Source: Bacillota bacterium
GTDB lineage: Bacteria > Bacillota > UBA4882 > UBA8346
Assembly (NCBI GenBank): GCA_023435225.1
Contig: JAEYRX010000041.1
Span: forward strand, 98,934 to 162,933
Reading direction: 5' to 3'
DNA length: 64,000 bases
A program made the position numbers and the translations under genes. Positions within the stretch are counted from its first letter, which is position 1, and every line of letters starts with the position of its first letter. The notes beneath the pieces were generated by a model. That model did not search any database. It was not told the origin of the DNA and saw nothing but the letters and a program-made list of their open reading frames with translations. Positions 25,388 to 35,517 of the stretch are shown piece by piece.

Positions 25388-26875
25388 ATGAAGGTTTTAT
25401 TACTCTATCCCAAATTTCCCGATACTTTTTGGAGTTTTAAGTATGCTTTACGGTTTATTTTAAAAGAGGCTACCAATCCTCCGCTTGGGTTATTAACAGT
25501 AGCTTCCTTACTCCCGGATGATTGGGAAATACGGCTATTGGATATGAATGTTGACTCTGTAAATGATCGAATGCTTAAATGGGCTGATTATGTATTTATC
25601 AGCGCCATGGCCGTTCAAAGGGAATCAGTTAATAAAATAATTGACCGTTGTCAGAAGTTGGGAGTAAAAATAGTAGGCGGAGGACCTCTATTTACTTCCG
25701 AACCGGATAATTACCCACAAGTGGATCATTTGGTTTTGAATGAGGCGGAGATAACCCTGCCGGCTTTTTTAGAAGACCTTCAAAAAGGATCGTTGAAAAG
25801 AATTTATACTTCAAACGAATGGGCTGACCTTGCCAAAACTCCGATTCCCCGTTGGGATTTGATAGATTTTCGAAAATATGTATCCATGTGCCTTCAATAT
25901 TCGAGAGGATGCCCGTTTGAATGCGATTTTTGTGATATTACCACACTATATGGGAGAATCCCGCGTACTAAAAGCAAAGAACAGGTAGTAGCAGAATTAG
26001 ATAGCCTTTATAACCATGGCTGGCGTGGCGGTGTCTTTATGGTGGATGATAACTTTATTGGTAATAAAAAGAAGCTCAAAGAGGAGACCTTACCGGTAAT
26101 AACGGAATGGATGAAAGAGCATAAACACCCATTTACTTTTTATACCCAAACTTCGATAAACTTGGCTGATGATGAGGAATTAATGAAGCTGATGGTACAG
26201 GTAGGATTTAATATGGTATTTATCGGGATTGAGACCCCGAATGAAGATAGCCTGGCCGAATGTAACAAAATTCAAAATAAAAGCCGGGATTTAGTTGCTT
26301 CGGTAAAGAAAATACAGCATTTTGGGCTTCAGGTTCAAGGAGGATTTATTGTCGGATTTGATAGTGATCCCCCCACTATCTTTGAAAAACAAATCGAATT
26401 TATTCAAAAAAGCGGTATTGTGACGGCGATGGTCGGATTATTAAGCGCCATGAGGGGGACCAAGCTTTATCAGCGTTTATCAAATGAGAAACGAATAATT
26501 AAGGACGGATCCGGAAATAACACCGATTTTACCGTGAATTTTATTCCTAAAATGCCCTATGAAACATTATTGGATGGCTATAAAAAAATAATCGCCACTA
26601 TTTACGCACCAGAACATTACTATAGCCGGATCAAAGAATTTTTAAAAGAATATCGCCCATTCACCAAAAGAACGGTTCGAATTAGTTGGTGTGACTTGGA
26701 AGCATTTTTTAAGTCTTTGTTCGTAATCGGTTTTCTGGGAAAAGAACGTGTTCACTTTTGGAAGCTACTGGGATGGTCTATTATTAAACGGCCTACCCTT
26801 TTCCCGCTGGCTGTTACTTATGCCATTTACGGCTTTCATTTTCGGAAGGTTTTTGAAAGCTATTTGGATTTTTAA
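25388..26875 (+). CDS. B12-binding domain radical SAM protein (DUF4070 type)
   Basis: A 495-residue protein: an N-terminal cobalamin-binding-like Rossmann domain (about 1-140), a radical SAM barrel with the cluster motif CPFECDFC (about 175-182), and a C-terminal DUF4070-like part. The start KVLLLYPKFPDTFWSFKYAL and FISAMAVQRES closely follow the pattern of the HpnP-type family, whose best-known member methylates hopanoids at C-2; most relatives are uncharacterised. No squalene-hopene cyclase is in the window, so the substrate is open. AAAGGAG precedes the ATG. Confidence 0.85.
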   Translation: MKVLLLYPKFPDTFWSFKYALRFILKEATNPPLGLLTVASLLPDDWEIRLLDMNVDSVNDRMLKWADYVFISAMAVQRESVNKIIDRCQKLGVKIVGGGPLFTSEPDNYPQVDHLVLNEAEITLPAFLEDLQKGSLKRIYTSNEWADLAKTPIPRWDLIDFRKYVSMCLQYSRGCPFECDFCDITTLYGRIPRTKSKEQVVAELDSLYNHGWRGGVFMVDDNFIGNKKKLKEETLPVITEWMKEHKHPFTFYTQTSINLADDEELMKLMVQVGFNMVFIGIETPNEDSLAECNKIQNKSRDLVASVKKIQHFGLQVQGGFIVGFDSDPPTIFEKQIEFIQKSGIVTAMVGLLSAMRGTKLYQRLSNEKRIIKDGSGNNTDFTVNFIPKMPYETLLDGYKKIIATIYAPEHYYSRIKEFLKEYRPFTKRTVRISWCDLEAFFKSLFVIGFLGKERVHFWKLLGWSIIKRPTLFPLAVTYAIYGFHFRKVFESYLDF

Positions 26876-26892
26876 AATAAGTTTTTTTCACT

Positions 26893-27095
26893 TACTAAAG
26901 ATCATTGACGGCAATATTATGCAGGAAAATTTACATGAAGCGGAGTTAAATGAAGATTGGCTAAATACTCAATTAAGATTAAAAGGATTGGATAAAGCGA
27001 ACGTATTTTATGCCGGACTGGATACTGAAGGCAACCTCTATGTGTCTCCAAAGAATAAAACCGGTGAATGGGGTGGGAAGTATGGGTTGGAATGA
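26893..27095 (+). pseudogene. remnant of a DUF421 (YetF-like) membrane protein gene
   Basis: The frame encodes KIIDGNIMQENL-type sequence followed by LNEDWLNTQLRLKG and FYAGLDTEGNLYVSPKNK, the pattern of the cytoplasmic C-terminal domain of DUF421/YetF proteins. Homology seems to start upstream of the first ATG (26919), and the membrane part is missing, so this looks like a truncated gene. A short free-standing protein from 26919 cannot be excluded. It begins right after the radical SAM gene. Confidence 0.5.
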
Positions 27096-27125
27096 GAGTC
27101 CACAAGTCAAATAAATCATTTTTTT

Positions 27126-27188
27126 AACCACGAAGGTCACGAAGAACACTAAGTTTATCTCCTTCCTTTATATGCTCTTCGTGGTACA
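27126..27188. repeat. intergenic inverted array of CACGAA units (copy 3)
   Basis: AACCACGAAGGTCACGAAGA faces CTCTTCGTGGTAC. The remaining 27189-27290 stretch has no recognised feature. Confidence 0.65.
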
Positions 27189-27297
27189 ATTTTTAAAACA
27201 ATTCCCAAAAATCTTATTTAAAGATGACTCTGTAAAATTATTTTGAAATTTTGTGGTTGAAATGAACGCAGTTTCATTCGTTAGAGGGTCTATATAC

Positions 27298-27322
27298 CCT
27301 GCCTTTAGGCAGGATTTTTTTT
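27298..27322 (+). terminator. intrinsic terminator upstream of the A2M gene
   Basis: CCTGCC-TTTA-GGCAGG followed by ATTTTTTTT. It lies about 100 bases before the alpha-2-macroglobulin start and may end a short transcript from the gap. Confidence 0.75.
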
Positions 27323-27420
27323 GTTTTCCACCGAAGATCTAGGATGTTAATTTTTCCAGGATCAGATAAATTTGCCATTAAGAAAATAGTATATTTCTCA
27401 TTACAAAAGGCGGTGGAAGT

Positions 27421-30400
27421 ATGGACTTTAAGTCAAAGTTTCTAACGGTTTGGGGTAAGGAAAAAATTATTCTCTTACTTTCGACAATCTGTATTTTATT
27501 AGTATTTTTAACCATAATGCTGGTGGTTTTACCCCAGTTTGATCGGGGGGTAAGATTAATCGGAATGGAACCGTCCGGTGAGATTACATCTAAAACCAAC
27601 CTCACCTTTTCTTTTTCAGGAGATATGGTCGAAAAAGAGAAAGTAGGAAAGACATTTAGCGGTGATTATATTAAATTTAGTCCGGCCGTTCCCGGAAAAT
27701 ACCGGTGGATCTCCCAAAGAGAACTCCGTTTTTTACCGGAAGCGGCGTTTCGGCCTTCTACTAAATATTCGGCTGAACTACAGACTAAGTTGGCCGAAAT
27801 AAAGGATAAGTATTTATCGGGTAAACGGAATGTGGAATTTGCCACTTACCGGTTTAAAGTAAATGATGCCAGCGCCGGTTTAAATTATTTGACCGGAAAA
27901 AAAGGTATGCAAATGCAGGTTAAAGTGGAATTTAACTATCCGGTAGCCCCGGCCGAGCTGCAAAAGTTTTTAAGAATCAAACTGGCCGGTTTGAGCGACG
28001 AAGTTAAATATAACCTAAATACCAATGAGAACAGTTCTAAATTCATTATTACCAGTGAACCGATTCAATTGATCGATAAGGAGCAAAAAGTCAGTTTGGA
28101 GATATCCCGGGGTTTCCAATGTGTCGGAGGAACTCTTGGTTTAGAAAAAGACTACCGAAGTTCAATTACGGTTGGAGCCAAAAAAGACCTTAATATTATG
28201 GAAGCGGTGTCCAAAAATGACAGCAATGAATGTTGGATTTCAATACACTGTTCGGAACCGGTTCTAGCCGGAAAAGTAGCCGATTTTATTAAATTAAAAC
28301 CGGAAGTTCCTTTCAAGTCTGAAGTAGATGGAGAATATATCATAATTCGCAGTGAGAAATTCGAATCCGGTGAAACCTACAATTTGCGAGTCAATAGCGG
28401 TTTACAATCATTGAACGGGTTTCCCCTAAAACGTGAATTTACTACCGGTATTTTATTTCAAGACTTGGAACCAAGTTTAAAGTTTAATTCCAAAGGCAGA
28501 TACCTTTCGAATAAAGGATATTTGAACTTGGGGTTGGAAACAGTCAACATCGACCGGGTCAACCTGGTAATCAGCCAAATATTCCCGAACAACTTGGTAT
28601 CATATTTAAATAATCTAAACTATAATGATCAGTGTTACAGTTATGAAATCCCCAATTACGGCCGGGTTATCAAGTCTTCTGTATTCCAAGTCAATGGGAA
28701 GAGTAATGAAACAATCACCACTCCGGTAAATTTGGGCGAATTTTTCACCGATAAATACCGGGGTATTTATCAAGTGATTGCATATGATAACGACCATCGT
28801 TGGCGGCAGGATTCCAAATATGTAATCATTACCGATTTGGGTATTGTTGTCAAGATGGGTCGTAATGAATTAATGGTCTGGGTTAATTCGCTGGAAAGCT
28901 TGGAGCCGCAATCAAAGGTTAAAGTCAGTTTGCTCAGCCGCAATAATCAGAAATTAGCGGAAACATTCACCGATGGGAATGGAGTTGCCCGTTTCCAACA
29001 AATCCAAAAGGATACCTCCGGATTTGAACCATTCATTATCCTGGCTGAACTGGGTAAGGACTTTTCCTTCGTCAATCTTTCAAATAGTTTAATTCCAACG
29101 GTTGACTTTGATGTCCGGGGCCGGCTTAACCTGGAAGAAGGCTATGAGGCATTTTTATATATGGACCGGGATGTTTTCCGTCCGGGAGATCAAGGTAACT
29201 TGGTCGGAATCGTTCGGGCCCCCAACGCGGTAATACCCCCGGAGTTCCCGGTTAAACTGGAGATCAGACAACCGGATGGGCAGATTTTTAAAGAATTGCA
29301 GAGCAACACCAAGAATAGAGGAGCCTGCGAGTTTTCCATCCCTATCCCCGACTATGCCCAAACAGGTAAGTATAAGGTAAGCATGGTAGTAGCCGGTGAA
29401 ACTATCGGTGATACGACTTTTGGTGTGGAAGAGTTCATGCCGGAACGGATTAAAGTTACTACCAAAACCGACCAGACTCAATACAATACCGGAGAGACCG
29501 CTAAGATTAGCATTGAAGGTATGAATTTATTCGGACCACCGGCAGCCGGAAGGCGAACTCAGTTACATGTAAAACTGGAACCGGAGCCATTTTCACCGGC
29601 TGCATTCCGTTCATATACATTCGGTGATCCGGATCGTAAATTTACTGTCATTGATGAAGAATTAGGCGAGGATAAGCTGGATGAGAAGGGTCAAGCAGAA
29701 TACGAATACGATTTTCCGAAAGATCTCACCCCTCCGGCCAAACTAAGAGCGGTTTTTCAATCCACGGTTATTGAAGACGGAGGCCGGGCTGTCAGCAATT
29801 ATAAGAGTGTTACTCTTCATCCCTATGACAGTTATATCGGAATCAAGCCGTTGTCTGAAGATTACGGCGAAGTGGGGAAGGCTTTTCCCATTAAATTTGT
29901 AGTAACCAACCAGGAAGGGAAGGTTATTGCGAAATCAGGCCTAAATGTGGAGGTTTACCGGATAACCTGGAATACGGTTTACCGCCGGGACTCTGAAGGC
30001 CGCTACAGTTATACTTCCGAGGAGGAACAAGAAAAAGTTTATTCCGGCGCTTTGACAGCGGAAGCCAAAGAAAATCAATTTGAGTACACCCCTAAAGATT
30101 ACGGTAAATTCCGGATTGTTCTGGCCGATCCTGATACTAAAACCCAATCAACTTTTAGTTTTTATGCCAGTGGTTGGGGTTATGCGCCGTGGGCCATTGA
30201 TAGTCCGGAAAAAATCGATCTTGATCTGGAACGGAAGGTTTACCGAATTGGTGAGAATGCCAAATTGCAGATTAAGGCTCCTTTTTCCGGTAAAGCTTTA
30301 ATAACTATGGAACGGGGAAAAGTTTACGATTATAAGATTATCAATCTGAAGAACAACACCGGAGTAGTGAGCATTCCAGTAAAAGAAGGGTATCAACCCA

Positions 30401-32829
30401 ATGTCTATATTTCGGTTCATTTGATTCGCTCAATAAAATCAATAGAGAAGAAGAATCCGGCGCGGGCTTTCGGGACCATCCCGTTAATGGTGGATTGTTC
30501 TAATCATCAATCGGAAGTGGAGATCAAAGTAGCTTCCGAATTGCGGCCGAACCGGGAAGTAGAGGTGGAAGTAAGGGCGACAAGGACCGGCAACAAAGGT
30601 TATCTTACCTTGGCTGCGGTTGATGAGGGGATTTGTCAATTGACTAACTTTAATACTCCTAATCCGATGGATTTCTTTTATGGGAAAAGAAGTCTGGCAA
30701 TTGACAGCTATGATTTATACGGCATGGTGCTACCGGAAGTAGCTCCATCCCAAAAAAAATTGACCCCGGGCGGCGATGCCGATGAAACGGAAGATATTCG
30801 TAAGCAGAACCTAAATCCGGTTTCCGTCAGGAGAGTAAAACCGGTCTCGCTATGGTCCGGTTTGGTTAGGTTGGAGAACGGTAAGGCCAAAGTTAGGTTA
30901 AAGATCCCACAGTTTAACGGCACTATTCGTTTTATGGCAGTAGTTAATTCGGAAACAAACTTCGGTTCCGCCCAGAAAAAAGTTATTGTTCGGGACCCGA
31001 TTGTTATTTCACCAACTTTTCCTAGGTTTGTAGCGCCGGGCGACCAATTTACGGTTCCGGTCTCGCTATTTAACGGAACCGGCAAAAGTGGGGAGTTTGC
31101 ACTCGAGTTGAAAACGGAAGGACCGGTGGAAGTTCTTAACGAATCTAAAATTACAATTATTTTGAAAGACCAGGAAGAAAAGGTTGCCAGATTTAGTTTA
31201 CGTGCTAAAAACGGGATTGGGAAATTAACCTTTAAGACAATTGCCAAGGGAAACAAAGCAGTATGTGAAGTAACCGAGGAATTGGCGGTCCGGCCTTCAG
31301 TACCGTTAACTCATGAACTCCACTCCGGAGTGGTTAGCGCTAAAAAACCATTGGAATTGAATTTAGAACAGCAATGGCTTCCGGGGACAGCGGAATATAC
31401 TTTGATTTTAGCGCCGTTCCCATCCTTGAAATTTGCCGGCAGTTTAAATTACTTACTAAGTTATCCCTATGGCTGTGTGGAACAAACTTCGTCTAAAATT
31501 TTCCCGCTGCTATATTTTAATGATTTGGCCGGAGCTGTTCAGCAGGATTATTTTAAAGGGGGTAACAACAATTTCTTCATAAGTGAGGGAATCGAAAAAC
31601 TAGAATCTATGCAACTCCGGGATGGGGGCTTTTCGTATTGGCCCGGTCAAATTCACTACAGTAATGATTGGGGATCGGTTTATGCCGCCCATTGTTTGGT
31701 AGAAGCCAGAAAAGCGGGGTACAACGTAACAGACAGGACTTATCAAAAGATGTTGGGCTTTTTAAATAAAATTGCTAAGGCGGCAGAGAAAGACGAGTAC
31801 CGGTTGCAACTTAAGGTATATGCCCTATATGTGCTTAGTTTGGCCGGAGAGCCGCAACAAAGTACTATGACCTATTTAAAAGATTATAGTTTGGCTAAAT
31901 TAAGCAATTATTCAAGGGCTCAACTGGCTGCGGCATATTATTACGCCGGAGATCGTGATACGGCTGAAGCATTGTTACCGGAATCTTTTGCAGTCAGTAC
32001 CCAAAAAAGGGAAACCGGCGGGAACTTCAATTCGCCGATTCGGTCCGACGCAATTATATTGAGTGTTTTGGCGGATATTGACCCCAATCATCCGGTGATA
32101 CCGAAATTAGTGGACCGTTTAGCCAAGGAAGCGGAGATTGGTTACTGGGGAACTACGCAAGAGAACGCGTTTGCGCTAATGGCTATCGGGAAAGTGTTAC
32201 GGCAGACCTCACAAAGTGAGTACACTGGAGAAGTCTTCGCCGGTAAGAATAAGTTGGCGGATTTCAATAGTAAAAAAGAGATCCGGATTAGCAATAAGCG
32301 CTTAGCTGACGGTCCGCTTTCCGTAAAAATTAAGGGGGAAGGTAACTGCTATTATTTCATGAAAGTCAGCGGAATATCAAATCAAACCGATACCAAAGAA
32401 TATGACCATGGTATTGCAATCCGGCGTGACTATTTCAGTCGTGAAGGTGACCCGGTCAATTTAAACCAGATTAGACAAGGGGACTTATTAATCGCTAAAC
32501 TTACTATCTCAACCCACCAAGATGATATGGAGAATATTGTGATAGCTGATATGTTACCTGGCGGCTTGGAGATTGAAAATCCAAGGCTGGGAGAGAACTC
32601 CAATCTTTCCTGGTTGGATAAAAGTTCATTAACCCCGGATTATCTCGATATCAGGGATGATCGGTTATTGATTTTCGCCAGTTTCCCGGAATTGGGTATT
32701 TATGAGTTTTATTATGCGGTCCGGGCGGTGACTTGTGGGGATTATGTTCTGCCTTCCATCAAGGCCGAATCCATGTATGAACCGGAGATTAGTAGTTATT
32801 CGTCGGGCGGGAAGATAAGTGTACATTAG
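27421..32829 (+). CDS. bacterial alpha-2-macroglobulin (MG/A2M domains, thioester)
   Basis: A 1802-residue envelope protein. A single N-terminal membrane anchor (about 17-41) is followed by a series of MG-type beta-sandwich domains (about 45-1000), an A2M domain with the YDLYG-containing bait-side region (about 1000-1250), and the thioester helical domain with GCVEQ, reactive Cys at 1352. Family members trap proteases that attack the periplasm. In E. coli the equivalent YfhM is a lipoprotein; here the anchor is a helix with no lipobox. pbpC follows 131 bases downstream, the classical A2M-PBP1C pairing thought to guard and repair peptidoglycan. GGCGGTGG precedes the ATG. Confidence 0.95.
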   Translation: MDFKSKFLTVWGKEKIILLLSTICILLVFLTIMLVVLPQFDRGVRLIGMEPSGEITSKTNLTFSFSGDMVEKEKVGKTFSGDYIKFSPAVPGKYRWISQRELRFLPEAAFRPSTKYSAELQTKLAEIKDKYLSGKRNVEFATYRFKVNDASAGLNYLTGKKGMQMQVKVEFNYPVAPAELQKFLRIKLAGLSDEVKYNLNTNENSSKFIITSEPIQLIDKEQKVSLEISRGFQCVGGTLGLEKDYRSSITVGAKKDLNIMEAVSKNDSNECWISIHCSEPVLAGKVADFIKLKPEVPFKSEVDGEYIIIRSEKFESGETYNLRVNSGLQSLNGFPLKREFTTGILFQDLEPSLKFNSKGRYLSNKGYLNLGLETVNIDRVNLVISQIFPNNLVSYLNNLNYNDQCYSYEIPNYGRVIKSSVFQVNGKSNETITTPVNLGEFFTDKYRGIYQVIAYDNDHRWRQDSKYVIITDLGIVVKMGRNELMVWVNSLESLEPQSKVKVSLLSRNNQKLAETFTDGNGVARFQQIQKDTSGFEPFIILAELGKDFSFVNLSNSLIPTVDFDVRGRLNLEEGYEAFLYMDRDVFRPGDQGNLVGIVRAPNAVIPPEFPVKLEIRQPDGQIFKELQSNTKNRGACEFSIPIPDYAQTGKYKVSMVVAGETIGDTTFGVEEFMPERIKVTTKTDQTQYNTGETAKISIEGMNLFGPPAAGRRTQLHVKLEPEPFSPAAFRSYTFGDPDRKFTVIDEELGEDKLDEKGQAEYEYDFPKDLTPPAKLRAVFQSTVIEDGGRAVSNYKSVTLHPYDSYIGIKPLSEDYGEVGKAFPIKFVVTNQEGKVIAKSGLNVEVYRITWNTVYRRDSEGRYSYTSEEEQEKVYSGALTAEAKENQFEYTPKDYGKFRIVLADPDTKTQSTFSFYASGWGYAPWAIDSPEKIDLDLERKVYRIGENAKLQIKAPFSGKALITMERGKVYDYKIINLKNNTGVVSIPVKEGYQPNVYISVHLIRSIKSIEKKNPARAFGTIPLMVDCSNHQSEVEIKVASELRPNREVEVEVRATRTGNKGYLTLAAVDEGICQLTNFNTPNPMDFFYGKRSLAIDSYDLYGMVLPEVAPSQKKLTPGGDADETEDIRKQNLNPVSVRRVKPVSLWSGLVRLENGKAKVRLKIPQFNGTIRFMAVVNSETNFGSAQKKVIVRDPIVISPTFPRFVAPGDQFTVPVSLFNGTGKSGEFALELKTEGPVEVLNESKITIILKDQEEKVARFSLRAKNGIGKLTFKTIAKGNKAVCEVTEELAVRPSVPLTHELHSGVVSAKKPLELNLEQQWLPGTAEYTLILAPFPSLKFAGSLNYLLSYPYGCVEQTSSKIFPLLYFNDLAGAVQQDYFKGGNNNFFISEGIEKLESMQLRDGGFSYWPGQIHYSNDWGSVYAAHCLVEARKAGYNVTDRTYQKMLGFLNKIAKAAEKDEYRLQLKVYALYVLSLAGEPQQSTMTYLKDYSLAKLSNYSRAQLAAAYYYAGDRDTAEALLPESFAVSTQKRETGGNFNSPIRSDAIILSVLADIDPNHPVIPKLVDRLAKEAEIGYWGTTQENAFALMAIGKVLRQTSQSEYTGEVFAGKNKLADFNSKKEIRISNKRLADGPLSVKIKGEGNCYYFMKVSGISNQTDTKEYDHGIAIRRDYFSREGDPVNLNQIRQGDLLIAKLTISTHQDDMENIVIADMLPGGLEIENPRLGENSNLSWLDKSSLTPDYLDIRDDRLLIFASFPELGIYEFYYAVRAVTCGDYVLPSIKAESMYEPEISSYSSGGKISVH

Positions 32830-32960
32830 GTAATAAGAAAAAGTGTTGAATAATATTTTTTGGAGCCTATTTTATATAAAAGTATAAATGCTCCGATGCT
32901 TGTATGAAAAACCCTCAAATTTCTAAAATGATTTTGAATTAAATTTTTTGGGAGAGCCGG

Positions 32961-35336
32961 ATGCAAATTATAATTGTCGTCAGGGATGGAATTAGACGCT
33001 TAATTGAAAAATTTGAAAGCTGTTTACCGACAAATAAAATACTACGAAATTGTCTGGTGCTGCTACTGGCTGGATTTTTACTATTTGAGCTTTCAATTTG
33101 GCTGGCGCCATTGCCGTATCATTCTTTGTTCCGTCCTACCTCTACATTGGTTTTTAGTCGGGACAAAAAGCTAATATACGCGTTTACCTCTGATGACGAT
33201 ATGTGGCGGATTCGGACTTCGCTTTCGGAGATATCTCCGGCTTTGCAGCAATTTATAGTTGCTTACGAAGACAAATGGTTCTATTGGCATCCGGGGGTTA
33301 ATCCGGTTGCCATATTAAGAGCGCTACGACAGAATATTATGCAACGAAGAATTGTCTCCGGAGGTTCAACCCTAACGATGCAGATCGCCAGGATAATGGA
33401 GCCTAAGCAGAGAGTCTGGTATAATAAGATTATTGAGATATTTCGGGCTTTCCAGTTAAGTCAGCGTTATTCTAAAAAACAATTATTGGAGATATACTTT
33501 AATATTGCTCCTTATGGCGGTAATATTGAAGGCGTGGCGGCCGCCTCCTGGATGTATTTCGGTAAAGAACCTAAACAGCTTAGTTACGCAGAAGCGGCAT
33601 TACTGGCCGCCATCCCGAATTCGCCAACTCAGCTCCGACCGGATCTGCATCCTAAGCGTGCTCAAAAAGCCCGTGGTAAGGTTTTGAAATACCTTTTGCG
33701 GAAACGGTTAATCAAAAAAGTTGATTATCAACAGGCCGTAAAGGAGGAGGTACCAACTTACCGGCAGACTTGGCCGGCAATTGCCCATCATCTTTGCTAT
33801 GAATTGAAACGAGCCAACCCTTTTCAGGCCAGGATTTATAGTACGATTAACCTGGACAACCAATTACTGGCGGAAGATTTTTTAAAAGCTCATATCGGTA
33901 AACTGGAGACTGAAGGAATAACTAATGGAGCAGTAGTGGTTATCGATAATTTACGGCATGAGTTATTAGCTGCAGTCGGTTCGGCCGAGTTTTACAACCG
34001 GATTAATCAGGGACAGGTCAATGGATTTCTGGCTCCACGCTCGCCTGGTTCAGCCTTAAAACCATTTATCTTTGCTTTAGGTCTGGATAAGGGATTGATT
34101 ACACCCTATCATTACCTGGAAGATGTGCCGGTTGATTTTGGCGGTTATACTCCGGAGAACTATGACCGGAAGAATAATGGGATCGTTTCCGCTAAAGAAG
34201 CATTGGAGCGTTCTTTAAACGTCCCGGCCATTAATTTATTGGCGCAGTTAAAAGATGATAATCTCCATCAGTTGTTATGTAAAGCTCATTTTTCTACTAT
34301 TACCCCGGAAGACCGCTATGGGTTACCAATTGCAATTGGGGGATGTGAAATAACTTTATTGGAATTGACCTCTTTATATTCAGCCCTTGCATCCGAAGGC
34401 GAATATATATATCCGAAACTTAAAAAAGAACAAGTGGCGAACATACCTGTCAAGCTATTTAGCTCCGGCGCCGCTTATGTCATTACCGATGTTTTAACCG
34501 GATTAAACCGGCCCGATCTCCCGGCTTGTTGGGAGTTTACCTCCCTACCCAAAGTTGCCTGGAAAACGGGAACATCTTACGGTAACCGTGATGCCTGGAG
34601 TATTGGTTATAATGTAAGATATACCATCGGGGTTTGGGTGGGTAATTTTTCCGGAGAGGGTCGCTCGGCGATTATTGGAGCGGAAACAGCTGCGCCATTG
34701 TTATTTGACTTGTTTAACAAAATATCTTCAAAGAACAAGCGCACCTGGTTTAGCCGCCCCGTAGAAGTTGAGCGCCGTGAGGTATGTGCCTTAAGCGGGC
34801 AAAAACCAGGTCTGTTTTGTAAGAATATTATCTGGGATTATTACTTAACCGGCGCATCGCCGGATGTAGAATGCCGGTTTCATCAAGCAGCTTTATTGGA
34901 TGTTAAAACCGGTTATCGCTTACCGGCTCATTATGCTTCATTGCCGAATAAAACAAAAGAAATGGTTTTTATCAAATGGCCGCCTCGGATAGGCTCTTGG
35001 CTGGAACGGAATGGGCGCTCAATTCATCGTCTGCCTCCTTTATTACCGGAATGGCAAAAAATAAGCCCGGGTAATCCTCCGATAATTCGGTCACCTTTAA
35101 CTGATTATGAATATCAATTACGAGAAGGAGCAGCTTTACAGTTTCAAAAAATATGTCTGGATGCCGCTGCTCCTAATGATGTCCGACATTTGTATTGGTT
35201 TATCGATGGGAAGTTATTTGGAAAGACTGTTCCCGGAGAAAAGCTGTTTTATCTGCCGCAAACAGGGCGCCATCGGGTAGTTTGCCAGGATGATCAGGGA
35301 AGATATTCCGAAGTAATGATAACAGTGAAAGATTGA
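32961..35336 (+). CDS. pbpC: penicillin-binding protein 1C
   Basis: A bifunctional class A PBP of 791 residues. After one membrane helix (about 28-46) comes the GT51 glycosyltransferase domain with catalytic Glu103 in YEDKWFYWHPG and SGGSTLTMQ. The transpeptidase domain has SxxK with Ser364 (SALK), the SLN motif in ERSLNVP, and KTGTS at about 535. The C-terminal BiPBP_C domain (about 700-790) defines the PBP1C subclass. It follows the A2M gene and probably shares its transcript. The gene ends just before a repeat cluster. Confidence 0.95.
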   Translation: MQIIIVVRDGIRRLIEKFESCLPTNKILRNCLVLLLAGFLLFELSIWLAPLPYHSLFRPTSTLVFSRDKKLIYAFTSDDDMWRIRTSLSEISPALQQFIVAYEDKWFYWHPGVNPVAILRALRQNIMQRRIVSGGSTLTMQIARIMEPKQRVWYNKIIEIFRAFQLSQRYSKKQLLEIYFNIAPYGGNIEGVAAASWMYFGKEPKQLSYAEAALLAAIPNSPTQLRPDLHPKRAQKARGKVLKYLLRKRLIKKVDYQQAVKEEVPTYRQTWPAIAHHLCYELKRANPFQARIYSTINLDNQLLAEDFLKAHIGKLETEGITNGAVVVIDNLRHELLAAVGSAEFYNRINQGQVNGFLAPRSPGSALKPFIFALGLDKGLITPYHYLEDVPVDFGGYTPENYDRKNNGIVSAKEALERSLNVPAINLLAQLKDDNLHQLLCKAHFSTITPEDRYGLPIAIGGCEITLLELTSLYSALASEGEYIYPKLKKEQVANIPVKLFSSGAAYVITDVLTGLNRPDLPACWEFTSLPKVAWKTGTSYGNRDAWSIGYNVRYTIGVWVGNFSGEGRSAIIGAETAAPLLFDLFNKISSKNKRTWFSRPVEVERREVCALSGQKPGLFCKNIIWDYYLTGASPDVECRFHQAALLDVKTGYRLPAHYASLPNKTKEMVFIKWPPRIGSWLERNGRSIHRLPPLLPEWQKISPGNPPIIRSPLTDYEYQLREGAALQFQKICLDAAAPNDVRHLYWFIDGKLFGKTVPGEKLFYLPQTGRHRVVCQDDQGRYSEVMITVKD

Positions 35337-35345
35337 TTTGGAGTT

Positions 35346-35487
35346 TCTCCGTGTCTACCCAGAAAATGCTATCGATGCTTGTCATTCACGTCAATCCCAT
35401 TTTCAATTTAAGTGGGTCAAATGGAAATTGACGTGAACGACTATATAGCATTTTTTTAGGCCACAGAGACACGGAGGCACAGAGAGC
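35346..35487. repeat. ACAGAG array with a second palindrome inside it
   Basis: The outer arms CTCCGTGTCT and AGACACGGAG belong to the ACAGAG-type family. Between them, 35363-35457 is another palindrome: AAAATGCTAT and ATAGCATTTT at the borders, with CACGTCAAT and ATTGACGTG inside. The inner part shares its ends with the repeats at 7592, 48497 and 62131. It ends in seven T and may terminate pbpC transcription. Confidence 0.7.
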
Positions 35488-35517
35488 ATTGTAGTACAGA
35501 GCATAAATTTATAATGA

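Noticed and set aside
30708..31256. Long minus-strand frame antisense to the alpha-2-macroglobulin gene
   Set aside because: It lies wholly inside a strongly supported coding frame and has no domain or ribosome site.
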